From positions 124,001 through 188,000 of the forward strand of contig JAOSKK010000005.1 of the NCBI GenBank assembly GCA_027493615.1: 64,000 nucleotides of DNA, read 5' to 3'. Under the pieces are notes generated by a model. It saw only the letters and a program-made list of their open reading frames with translations, made no database searches and was not told the origin of the DNA. Positions 55,286-63,927 of the stretch are shown here, piece after piece. Origin of the DNA: Verrucomicrobiota bacterium (GTDB taxonomy: Bacteria; Verrucomicrobiota; Verrucomicrobiia; Limisphaerales; J093). How positions within the stretch are numbered: position 1 is the stretch's first letter; each line of letters opens with the position of its first letter. The translations under genes and the position numbers were made by a program.

Positions 55286-57253
55286 GTGCCAACAACTGTG
55301 AATCAGAAGAAGATCCTCCTCACCAGCGTGTGTCGTCCCCTGGGACCGAAACACGGAGACGCCCCCTCCGTCGGCTACGAATTGCTCTACCGGCAGGTGA
55401 CCCGCGCGCAGGGCCTGTTCAGCCCGCGCACAGTGAACATCCATTTCTCCCTCGAGTACATCGCCGAGAACCTCGAGGCACCGACCGTGGTGCTCCAGTA
55501 TCCGTCCCGCCGCGAGCTGATCCGCGAGCTCCGCAAGGGCTACGACTACATCGGCATCTCCTTTCTCATGGCCGTCCTGCACAAGATGCAGGAGGTGGTG
55601 GCGCTGGTGCGACGTTACGCGCCCCAGACCAAGATCGTCCTGGGTGGCTACGGCACCGTCCTCAAGGACGAGGTGCTCAAGCCTTACGCGGACTACATTT
55701 GTCGCGAGGAGGGTGTGGCCTTCTTCCGCCGGCTCCTGGGCGAACCCGAACTCCCCAAACCCTATCGCCACCCGCTCCTGGTGAGCTGGCTCCGCGTGTT
55801 TGGCTGGAAGGTCTCGGGCACCGGCAAGCTCCTCGCCGGCCTGGGCTGTCCCAACGGCTGCGACTTCTGCTGCACCTCCCATTTCTTTTCGCGCAAACAC
55901 ATTCCTCTGCTGCCGCGGGGGCAGGATATCTACGAGGTGATCGAGCGGTATCTGGACCGCGATCCGCGACTCGTGTTCCTGATCCTCGACGAGGATTTCC
56001 TGCTCAACAAGAAGCGCGCGATGGAGTTCCGCGACTGCGTGGTGCGCGGGGGCAGGACCCTGTCGATCTTCGCGTTCTCGAGCGTCAAGGCGATCAGCCA
56101 GTACTCGGTCGAGGAGATCCTCGAGATGGGGATCGACGGTTTCTGGATCGGGTACGAAGGCACGCGTTCGAATTACGCCAAGCAGCAGGGGCGGCCCATG
56201 GCGGAGATCCTCACCGACTTCCGCACGCACGGGATCACGGTCCTGACGTCCATGATCGTGGGGTTCGACTACCAGAACCGGGAGGTCGTGGCCCGGGAAC
56301 TCGAGGAACTCCTGCAGTTCAAGCCGGACCTGGCCCAGTTCCTCATCTACGGGCCGGTGCCCGGAACCCCCTTCCACGAACGCATCCTGCGCGAGAACCT
56401 CCTGCAGGACGTCTATACCAGCGACCAGGATCTGTTCTACCGCCGGGCGGACGGCTTCCGCACGATGATCAAGCACCCGACGCTCTCGGCGGCCGAGATC
56501 GAGGACCTGCAGCGGTGGTGTTTCGAGCAGGATTTCCAGCGGCTGGGCCCCAGCATCTACCGGGTGCTCGAGACGCGGTGGCTCGGCTATCAGACCCTGC
56601 GCGATTCGCCGAATCCCCGGTTGCGCGACAAGGCCGCGTACTACGCCCGCGAGTTGCGGGGTGCCTACCCGGCGTTCCTGGCCGGTCGCTGGCTCGGTCC
56701 CAACGCCAAGGTGCGCGCCTGGATCCAGGACCTCGAGCGACGCATCCATGCCACCTTGGGGCCCCCGACCCTTGCCGAGCGCGCCCAATCGGTCGCCGCC
56801 GTGGCTGCCGCGCTCTGGACCGGCCTGACCCTCAAGCTGGACCTCTTCCAGCACCCGCGCCTCATCCGCACGACGTACCGGCTGCCGGATAAACGCTGGA
56901 ATGCGTTCGAGCTGTGGGAGGAATTCCAGCGCAAGGTCGCCTTCCCCGGGCTCTCGGTCCGCGTCGAACTGCAGCACGCCACCCAGCAGGTGTGGCTCCG
57001 CCTCGAAGGTGTCCTTTCAGGAGCCGACGCGGAAGGGCTCGGCCAGCGCCTTCACGACTCGCTCGCCCGCAGCCGGAATCATCTGATCCTGGACCTCAAA
57101 CGGCTCCACTGGGACAAGGTGGACAGCCTCGCCCCGTTGCGGGACAAGCTCGCAGCCTACCGGGACCGCATCCGGCTGGTCCTGCCCAAGCTCTCGGCCG
57201 CCCATCCCGAACTGCTCCTGTTGGCCGGCCTGTTCCAGCACTACCGTGCTTGA
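55286..57253 (+). CDS. Radical SAM protein with B12-binding-like N-terminus and STAS-like tail
   Basis: 655 residues, intact, GTG start at 55286. N-terminal domain (about 60-130) with YIGISFLMAVLHKMQ and KIVLGGYGTVLKDEVL is B12-binding-like. The cluster motif is GCPNGCDFCCTSHFF (Cys x3 Cys x2 Cys). The catalytic part includes ILDEDFLLNKKRA and IGYEGTRSNYAKQQG. The C-terminal 100 residues (LILDLKRLHWDKVDSLAPL) resemble an STAS fold, a rare addition for this class. Substrate unknown; it could act with its divergent neighbour. Confidence 0.85.
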   Translation: MPTTVNQKKILLTSVCRPLGPKHGDAPSVGYELLYRQVTRAQGLFSPRTVNIHFSLEYIAENLEAPTVVLQYPSRRELIRELRKGYDYIGISFLMAVLHKMQEVVALVRRYAPQTKIVLGGYGTVLKDEVLKPYADYICREEGVAFFRRLLGEPELPKPYRHPLLVSWLRVFGWKVSGTGKLLAGLGCPNGCDFCCTSHFFSRKHIPLLPRGQDIYEVIERYLDRDPRLVFLILDEDFLLNKKRAMEFRDCVVRGGRTLSIFAFSSVKAISQYSVEEILEMGIDGFWIGYEGTRSNYAKQQGRPMAEILTDFRTHGITVLTSMIVGFDYQNREVVARELEELLQFKPDLAQFLIYGPVPGTPFHERILRENLLQDVYTSDQDLFYRRADGFRTMIKHPTLSAAEIEDLQRWCFEQDFQRLGPSIYRVLETRWLGYQTLRDSPNPRLRDKAAYYARELRGAYPAFLAGRWLGPNAKVRAWIQDLERRIHATLGPPTLAERAQSVAAVAAALWTGLTLKLDLFQHPRLIRTTYRLPDKRWNAFELWEEFQRKVAFPGLSVRVELQHATQQVWLRLEGVLSGADAEGLGQRLHDSLARSRNHLILDLKRLHWDKVDSLAPLRDKLAAYRDRIRLVLPKLSAAHPELLLLAGLFQHYRA

Positions 57254-57332
57254 GCGGGTATCGGTCCGGCGACTCTCTTGGCCGGCAATCCTCATCCCCG
57301 CTGCAGTTGCCGACCTGAGGAGGCGCTCGTAG

Positions 57333-57405
57333 CGTAGGCGCCGACGTGAAGAGGCGTTGTCGGCCAGGGGCAATCCCTTTCGCCTCCTCACGTCGGCGCC
57401 TACGG
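57333..57405. repeat. Dispersed inverted repeat, family A, copy 3
   Basis: Left GTAGGCGCCGACGTG then AAGAGGCG; right CGCCTCCTCACGTCGGCGCC then TACGG. Between the radical SAM and the PHP gene. Confidence 0.85.
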
Positions 57406-57487
57406 CCCAGGGTTTGCTCGGGCGCAGCGTGCGCAAGCCCTGTGAATTGCGTTTGTGCGAGGGCAAGGGCTCGAACATCTTCGTCCG

Positions 57488-59405
57488 ATGCTCCGCACGC
57501 TCTCCCGAACCTCCGGTGACAGGCGCGGGTTGTCGCCTCTCCTGCTCCTGGCTTGTGGCGGCGCCTTGCTTGGGTCGGATCCGCTCGCCTTCGCGCGCTG
57601 CCAGCCCACGGACCCGCTCCCGGCGAACACGCCCCCTGCCCTCGCGTCGGTGGTGCTTGACGCGCGCGTCCTCAACGCCGCGACCCGTCAACCGATCGCC
57701 TGCAATGTGGCCATCGTCGATGCCCGCGGCCACGTCGTGACTCACGGCCAGGGATTCCGCGAGGGGTTCCGATCCCGCGGCACCTTCACCGAACCCCTGC
57801 CACCCGGGCGGACCCGGCTCCGAATCACGCGCGGCCCGGAGTTCAAGGCCTTCGCGACCGAACTCGAGCTGCGCCCTGGCGAAACGAACCGCCTCGAAGT
57901 CCTCCTCGAACGCCAGGTCGATCTGCGCCAGCGCGGCTGGTTCGCCGGCGACAGCCATGTCCACATGATTCACGGCGAAAGGACCCTCCCCCGTGGACTT
58001 CGACCAGGTAGCACTCGCTGCCCGGGCCGAAGATCTCCGCCACCTTTCGCTGAGCCACGCGTGGACGCTCGAGGCGCCAACCCCGGAAAGCCTCGCGGAT
58101 GAGCTGAACCGCCGTTCCACGCCCGATTGCCTCCTGACCTGGAACCTGGAAGCGCCCAAGAACTACTATCGCGGAGATGCCAGTCGGTGCCTCGGACATT
58201 GCTGGACCCTGGGCATGCAGGGCCGCACGCCCGCAGGACACGATGTCATCACCATGCTCCTGGCAGCCAGCGCTTGGGACTACGAGTCGCACAAGCCCTC
58301 GTTCGCCAACTTCGAGTCGCACGCGCTGATCCGTGCGCAAGGAGGGGCCGTGTTCTACACCCATCCCGCCCGCTGGTGGACCGGACCCTGGGGTGGGCAG
58401 GGCGGCTATCCGAAACAGGCAAGCATGCGCATCTCGAACATGGCCGTCGAACTGCCCCTGGATGTCCTTGCCGGCCCCACCTTCGATGGGCTCGACCTGA
58501 TCACCGGCACGGGCGAATTCGCGGCCGACCAGAAGGCCTTCCGTCTTTGGGCGTTGCTCCTCAACCGCGGCTACCGTCTTGCGGCCACCGCCTCCTCGGA
58601 TGCCTGCTTTGACCGCCCGGGCGGAGCCGTGCCCGGAGCCGCCCGAGTGTACACGTTCGTCGAGGGGGACTTTTCGCTCAGCGCCGTGGCCCAGGCCACC
58701 GCGCGTGGCCGGATCTTCGTCACGACGGGACCCTTGCTGCTGACTTCACTGGACGGACACCCGCCGGGCAGCGCCCTTCCCGCCGACGGCCGGCCCCGCA
58801 CGTTGCGGGTCGAAGCCTGGTCCTCCGGCGCCACCACCGGTGGGCTGGCACGCGTTGAACTGCTCCGGAACGGCGAGCTCTTCCAGGAAGCCGCGCTCGC
58901 AGGCCAGCCGACTGCCTTCCGGACCAACTGGGCTCTCACAGAGCACCAGACCGCCTGGTATTGCGTCCGCGCCTTCGGGACCGATGAGCGACGACAACGC
59001 GCGATCAGCGGCGCCTTCTTCTTCGATCCGCAGCCCTGGCACGCGCCGGAGCCGGTTCGCGCCAGGATCGAGGTCCGCGTGGTTGCGGCCGACTCGGGCC
59101 AGGCCCTGGACGCCACCCTGACCGAGATCAGCTACGCGGGCGTCCAACCCCAAGCGGGCCCCACGCACCGACTGGCGGATGGCTCGGGCCGATTGACCAT
59201 CCCCGCCACCGCACGACTCCAGGCATCCGCTCCCGGCCACGAAGCGGTGACGTTAAGCCCCTTCTTCGACCATCCGGAGCTCCTCGAGTTCGTCACCCAA
59301 CTGAACGACGACGACCTCCTCGACTGGGCCACCTTCGAGCGTATCCGCGCCCTGCTCGGCGAGGTGCGACTCACGTTCCGCCTGCCCGCGGCAGGCGGCC
59401 CATAG
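57488..59405 (+). CDS. CehA/McbA family metallohydrolase (PHP-like), exported, one frameshift
   Basis: About 638 residues from ATG 57488 (signal peptide with LSPLLLLACGGALLG). An N-terminal beta-sandwich domain (SVVLDARVLNAATRQPI to VLLERQVDL) is followed by GWFAGDSHVHMIHGERTL, the first PHP metal motif. The frame breaks in the C5 run 57988-57992 (true reading RTLPVDFDQVALA). Further segments are WDYESHKPSFANFESHA, VFYTHPARWW, LDLITGTGEF, ATASSDACFDRPGG and VTTGPLLL. CehA-type enzymes cleave ester or phosphoester bonds; the substrate is unknown. Likely periplasmic. Confidence 0.82.
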
Positions 59406-59440
59406 TCGATATTTCATCCTCGGCATGAAACCGCGACCGA

Positions 59441-59480
59441 CTGTAGGCGCCGACGCCTCCTCACGTCGGCGCCTACAGCG
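59441..59480. repeat. Dispersed inverted repeat, family A, copy 4 (short form)
   Basis: CTGTAGGCGCCGACG, CCTCCTCA, then CGTCGGCGCCTACAG: the same arms with only 8 nt between them, so an internal deletion relative to the other copies. Confidence 0.8.
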
Positions 59481-59610
59481 GGCAGCAGGGGCGCGAGCAC
59501 CGTGGACCCGGCGGGTAGCCCTACCGCTCAACAGGCCGGTTGCGGTGTTCGGTTGAGCCTAAACACGAACTCCGGGGGCCTTGAGGTGAACGCGCATCGC
59601 CACCAGGCCC

Positions 59611-59691
59611 CATCCGTGTAATCCGCCAAATCCGTGGTCAAGGGTCACAGCGGCTACAATGCACCACGGATTTCACGGATTTCGCGGATGG
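59611..59691. repeat. Dispersed inverted repeat, family D, copy 2
   Basis: Left CATCCGTGTAATCC to GTGGTC; right ACCACGGATTTCACGGATTT to GGATGG. Same layout as 924-1003. Confidence 0.65.
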
Positions 59692-59850
59692 TCTCCAGCA
59701 GGCAGCTCGAGGCGCCGGCAGACCTTGGCGGACCAACCGGTCAAGGCGAACGGCCGGCCCGCTGCTCCCCCGAGGCTGAACGCCATGTCACCTCGCTCTG
59801 GGGATGCCCAGCCCGTGGGTTGCGCTGTTCTCCAGCGGTGCCCTGCCAGA

Positions 59851-59882
59851 GGAAGCCGCAGGCGTGTCGCCTGCACCACAGG
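59851..59882. repeat. Dispersed repeat, family C, copy 2 (reverse orientation)
   Basis: GGAAGCCGCAGGCGTG and CGCCTGCACCACAGG is the reverse complement of the 14387 copy, with a different loop. Confidence 0.6.
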
Positions 59883-60032
59883 GTTGATGGGAGCGAGATC
59901 CGAGGATCGACGGCGGAGCCTGATTCCACTGGGCATTCCCGCCCGCTCTCGCTAAGCTCGCCGCCGTTTTTCGGGAGCCTCCCGGTCACCCCCCACAACC
60001 TGGGTGAACCGCGCGCCCCCGTCACCTTATCC

Positions 60033-61218
60033 ATGCCTGGCTTTGAAGTGTTCGGCGCCGAGGAACGCGCCGAAGTGGCGGACGTCCTCGATTCCGGCGT
60101 CCTCATGCGTTACGGCTTCGACGCGGCCCGGAAGGGCCGGTGGAAGGCCCGCGAACTGGAGGCCGCCCTGGCCGCGCGCCTTGGCCCACGCCATGTCCAC
60201 GTGTGCTCGAGCGGCACGGCCGCCGTCTTCACCGCCCTGGCGGCTGCCGGCGTCGGGGCAGGCGACGAAGTCATTGTCCCGCCCTTCACCTTCGTGGCCG
60301 ACATCGAAGCCGTGCTGTGGTTGGGCGCCATCCCGGTCTTTGCGGAAGTGGACGCGACCCTCTGCCTGGACCCGCAGGCCGTCGGAGGCCGCCCTTTCGC
60401 CTCGCACCAAGGCTGTGCTCGTGGTGCACATGTGCGGTGCGATGCCGAGGCTGGCCGAACTGGTGGCGGTCTGTCAGAAGCGGGGCGTACCGCTGATCGA
60501 GGACGCCGCGCAGGCCATGGGGGCTTCCTACCGCGGCCGCGCCCTCGGCACCTTCGGCCTCGCCGGGAGTTTCTCGTTCGACTACGTCAAGACCATCACC
60601 TGCGCCGAAGGCGGTGCCGTCGTCACGGATGACCCGGCGCTCCACGACCGCGTCCAGGCTTTCACCGATCACGGCCATGACCACCGGGGGGCTGATCGCG
60701 GCGCGGATCAGCACCCCATCATTGGCCTCAACTTCCGGCTCAGCGAACTCCACGCCGCCGTCGGGCTCGCCCAACTGCGCAAGCTGGACCTCATCCTCGA
60801 ACGCCAGCGCGCCCATAAACGCTTCCTGAAAGACGGGCTCGCGGATCTGGCCCGCGTCACCTTCCGCGAACTCCCCGACCCCGACGGCGATTCGGCCACC
60901 TTCCTGAGCTTCTTCCTGCCGTCCGAGGCCGAGGCTCGGCAGGCGGCGCGCGACCTCGCAGCCCGGGGTGTGGACGGCTGCTTCTACTGGTACGACAACA
61001 ACTGGCATTACCATCGCCAGTGGCAGCACTTCAAAGACCTGGCCAGCCCCGCGCTGCTGGCCGTCAAGCGGGCCGGCTGGCTGGAGCATCTTCATGCCAT
61101 CCACGTCCCGCGATCCGACGCTCTCCTGGGCCGCACGCTCTGTCTCCTCATCAAAGTGAACTGGACCCCGGATCAACTCGCCCAGCGCCTCACCCAACTC
61201 CGGGCCGTCCTCGCTTGA
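60033..61218 (+). CDS. kdnA: 8-amino-3,8-dideoxy-Kdo transaminase, one frameshift
   Basis: About 394 residues. DegT-type PLP enzyme: MPGFEVFGAEERAEV at the N-terminus, then SSGTAAVFTALAAAG, EVIVPPFTFVADIEAV, IEDAAQAMGASYRG and SFSFDYVKTITCAEGGA with the PLP lysine. The frame breaks at about 60384 (one extra G; true reading AVEAALSPRTKAVLVV). With the downstream KdsB-like and KdnB-like genes it should make 8-amino-Kdo (Kdo8N), a lipid A-core sugar first known from Shewanella: KdnB oxidises C8 of Kdo, KdnA aminates it. A generic DegT sugar aminotransferase is the alternative. Confidence 0.82.
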
Positions 61219-61252
61219 TCCTTCTCCCACCATGACCTCGGTTCCTCCATTC

Positions 61253-61352
61253 GTTGAACGTTGGATGTTGAACGTTGGATGTTGAACGTTGGATGTTGAA
61301 CGTTGACAGCGCGCGCTGAACTTCGCCCTTCGCCCTTCGCCCTTCGCCCTTC
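61253..61352. repeat. Short tandem repeats between kdnA and kdsB
   Basis: About four copies of a 15-bp unit based on GTTGAACGTTGGAT (61253-61308), then about four copies of CTTCGCC (61320-61352) just before the kdsB start. The CTTCGCC tract also precedes cas1 (about 27935-27958). Confidence 0.8.
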
Positions 61353-61358
61353 CACACC

Positions 61359-62126
61359 ATGCCCGCCTCTTTCGCCGTCATCGTCCCCGCCCGTGTGGCT
61401 TCCACGCGGTTCCCCAAGAAGCTGCTGCACGAGGTCCGCGGCAAGCCCGTGATCCTCTGGACCGCCGAGCGCATTCGCACCGAGGCGCCGGAGTTCCCGC
61501 TCCACTTCGCGGTCGACAACGAGGAGCTCGCCGCGCTCCTGCGCCACGCGGGTTTTGCCGCCCTCATGACGGATCGGAACCACCCGTGCGGCACCGACCG
61601 CATCGCCGAGGCCAACTCGCCACATCGGCGCCCGGTACGTCATCAACGTCCAGGCCGACGAACCGCTCGTCACCGGCGCCCAGATCCGGCAATTGGCCGA
61701 ACTCGTGCAGCGCGACGTCGACATGGCCACCCTGGGCACTCCCCTCAAATACGAGCGCGATTATCTCAACCCGAATCACGTCAAGTGCGTCTGCGATGCC
61801 CAAGGCCGTGCCCTCTACTTCTCCCGCGCCCCCATCCCCCACTTCCGGGATTCGCACGGCGCCTTTGACGCCGCCGCCGCCGCGGCCGTCCCGGTCCTGG
61901 TCCATCTCGGGCTTTACGCCTATCACGCCGAAGCCCTCGAACGCTTCGGCGCAGTCCCCCCGGCAAACTCGAACAGATCGAAAAGCTCGAAATGCTGCGC
62001 GTCCTCGAAGCCGGCGGCCGCATCCAGGTGGGCGTGACCCACGACGCACTCATCGAGATCGACACCCCCCAACAGGCCGCCGAGTTCGAGGCGGTCGTCA
62101 AGGAACACTTCCGTCCCCCGTCCTGA
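61359..62126 (+). CDS. kdsB: CMP-Kdo / CMP-8-amino-Kdo synthetase, two frameshifts
   Basis: About 255 residues. It activates Kdo (here probably 8-amino-Kdo) with CTP. N-terminal [19 protein letters not shown] is the nucleotidyltransferase motif; further [43 protein letters not shown] and [20 protein letters not shown]. Breaks: one extra C at 61620 (true reading [14 protein letters not shown]) and one C missing in the C6 run 61956-61961 ([15 protein letters not shown]). The last frame ends at TGA 62124; kdnB starts 6 nt later. Confidence 0.9.
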
Positions 62127-62132
62127 TCGGCC

Positions 62133-63206
62133 ATGTACAAGAACCTCCGTGTCGTTCCCCAGCTCATCTTCGGTCGCGGCGCCCTCGCCCAACTCGGCGA
62201 CGTCCTGTCCAAGCGCCGCACCGACTCCGGTTCGCCCGTCGTGTTCCTCATCGACGACGTCCACGAGCCCAAGCCCTGGGTCCGCACGCTGCCCGTGCGG
62301 GCCAATGACCTGATCATCTTCGTCAGCGCCGAGCACGAACCGAAAACCCGCTACGTGGACGAACTCACGGCCCGGGTCCGGGACTTCTCGAACCGCCTGC
62401 CCGACGCCCTCATCGGCATCGGCGGCGGGACCACCATGGACCTTGCCAAGGCGGTCTCGCTCATGCTCACCAACCCCGGCTCCGCCGCGGACTACCAGGG
62501 CTGGGATCTCGTGAAGTACCCCGGCATCTACAAGATCGGCATCCCGACCCTCGCCGGCACCGGCGCGGAGGTTTCCCGCACCACGGTCCTCACCGGCCCC
62601 GTCCGCAAGCTGGGCATCAATTCTGACTACACGCCCTTCGACCAGATCCTCATGGACGCCGACCTCATCGCCGACGCCCCGCGCGACCAGCGGTTCTACA
62701 CGGCGATGGACAGTTACATCCACGCGGCCGAGTCCCTCCGCGGCACGTTCATCAACGAGTTCGCCCGCGGCTTTGCCGAGAAGTCGCAGGACCTTTGCCG
62801 CGAGGTCTTCCTGGGGCAACTCCCCGACCGCGTCGCCGACGAAAAGCTCATGGTCGCCAGCTATCTCGGCGGCCTGAGCATCGCCTACTCCCAGGTCGGC
62901 GTCTGCCACGCCCTCAGCTACGGCCTTTCCTTCGTCCTCGGCACCCGCCACGGCATCGGCAACTGCATCGTCTTCGACCAGATCGAGGAGTTCTATCCCG
63001 ACGACGTCCGCGAGTTCCGCCAGATGGTCGCCCGCCACAACATCCCGTTGCCGCGCGGTCTGTGTGCCCAGCTCACCGACACCCAACTGGACGAAATGGT
63101 CCGCGTCGCCCTCAGTCTCGGACCGCTTTGGGAGAATGCCCTGGGCCCGGACTGGCAACAGCAGATGACCCCGGCCCGCTGCCGCGAGCTCTATCGCCGC
63201 ATGTAG
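62133..63206 (+). CDS. kdnB: 3-deoxy-D-manno-octulosonate 8-oxidase (iron-type alcohol dehydrogenase)
   Basis: 357 residues, intact. Iron-dependent alcohol dehydrogenase fold. PQLIFGRGAL at the N-terminus, IGIGGGTTMDLAKAVSL (NAD loop), IPTLAGTGAEVSRTTVL, AMDSYIHAAES (metal His region), and VCHALSYGLSFVLGTRHGIGN (metal His residues). It oxidises the C8 hydroxyl of Kdo to an aldehyde, the substrate of KdnA. Placement 6 nt after kdsB supports this role rather than a general alcohol dehydrogenase. Confidence 0.87.
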   Translation: MYKNLRVVPQLIFGRGALAQLGDVLSKRRTDSGSPVVFLIDDVHEPKPWVRTLPVRANDLIIFVSAEHEPKTRYVDELTARVRDFSNRLPDALIGIGGGTTMDLAKAVSLMLTNPGSAADYQGWDLVKYPGIYKIGIPTLAGTGAEVSRTTVLTGPVRKLGINSDYTPFDQILMDADLIADAPRDQRFYTAMDSYIHAAESLRGTFINEFARGFAEKSQDLCREVFLGQLPDRVADEKLMVASYLGGLSIAYSQVGVCHALSYGLSFVLGTRHGIGNCIVFDQIEEFYPDDVREFRQMVARHNIPLPRGLCAQLTDTQLDEMVRVALSLGPLWENALGPDWQQQMTPARCRELYRRM

Positions 63207-63230
63207 CCCGAGCCCGTCTGTCTCTTACCT

Positions 63231-63307
63231 CCTGTAGGCGCCGACGTCAGGAGGCGTTGTCGGCCGAGGCATTGCCACTTCGCCTCCTCACGTCGGCGCC
63301 TACGGTC
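63231..63307. repeat. Dispersed inverted repeat, family A, copy 5
   Basis: CCTGTAGGCGCCGACGTCAG then GAGGCG, and CGCCTCCTCACGTCGGCGCC then TACGG. Follows kdnB and could serve as its terminator. Confidence 0.85.
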
Positions 63308-63542
63308 GGTCGCGGTTTTCTGCGGAGCTTGACCGTTTCCTTGGCGCATCGCTGATGCTCACGATGTGCAGGGCATCCGCGGTGTGGGTCGAGTCGTGGC
63401 GGTCGACAATCGAAACCACGCTCTTGCCGACCGCGATGAAATCCCGGTGCGGGATCGCAAAACTGCGGCCATCGGACAGTTGAATGACGAACGGGGCGAA
63501 GGGTCTCTCGAGTCGGTCTCGGATCGGCTTGAGATTCAACAT
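63300..63542 (-). CDS. Small conserved hypothetical protein (80 residues)
   Basis: Start placed at ATG 63542 (MLNLKPIRDRLERPFAPFVI). The pattern FAPFVIQLSDGRSFAIPHRDF, followed by an SVVSIVDRHD segment, fits a short beta-rich family common in Planctomycetes and Verrucomicrobia, usually of unknown role. The stop lies inside the family A repeat. Confidence 0.7.
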   Translation of the reverse strand: MLNLKPIRDRLERPFAPFVIQLSDGRSFAIPHRDFIAVGKSVVSIVDRHDSTHTADALHIVSISDAPRKRSSSAENRDRP

Positions 63543-63714
63543 GCCGGGACTGTGGCTTGGCGGGGCAGAAATCAACATCATCGCCCCAGCTTCGCCTCCG
63601 GCGGCTCCCGGCGTTAACCCGCCGCCTACCCGCACGCCACGGCGTTCCCCTGCGCCTGTTGGCCCGGATTTGTCCCCTTAGGCAAATCCAAGAGAACCAC
63701 GTCGCTTCCCTCAT

Positions 63715-63780
63715 CCCCGATGTTCGTAATCGGCGGAGAGGAGCCCACCCCTGGATCCTCCGCCGATTTCGAACATCGGG
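63715..63780. repeat. Dispersed inverted repeat, family B, copy 2
   Basis: CCCCGATGTTCGTAATCGGC then GGAG, and CCTCCGCCGATTTCGAACAT then CGGG. Same arms as 6335-6401. Confidence 0.75.
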
Positions 63781-63808
63781 AATTGGGCTGAAGGAGGGCC
63801 TACCTGAA

Positions 63809-63836
63809 CCTGTGGTGCGGGCTTCCAGCCTGCACC
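63809..63836. repeat. Dispersed repeat, family C, copy 3
   Basis: CCTGTGGTGCGGGCTTCCA then GCCTGCACC. Same orientation as the copy at 14387. Confidence 0.6.
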
Positions 63837-63927
63837 CTGCATGACTCATGGCCCCTGAGCGGGTCCAAGAAGAACAGGGGCGCCGCTTCGCTTGCCAGCG
63901 CGTGGTCCCAGGGCCAGGCTCGCCGGC

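Larger units (their letters stand above)
59406..60032. other. Intergenic region rich in dispersed repeats
   Basis: No gene. Contains family A copy 4 (59441-59480), family D copy 2 (59611-59691) and family C copy 2 (59851-59882). Confidence 0.6.
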
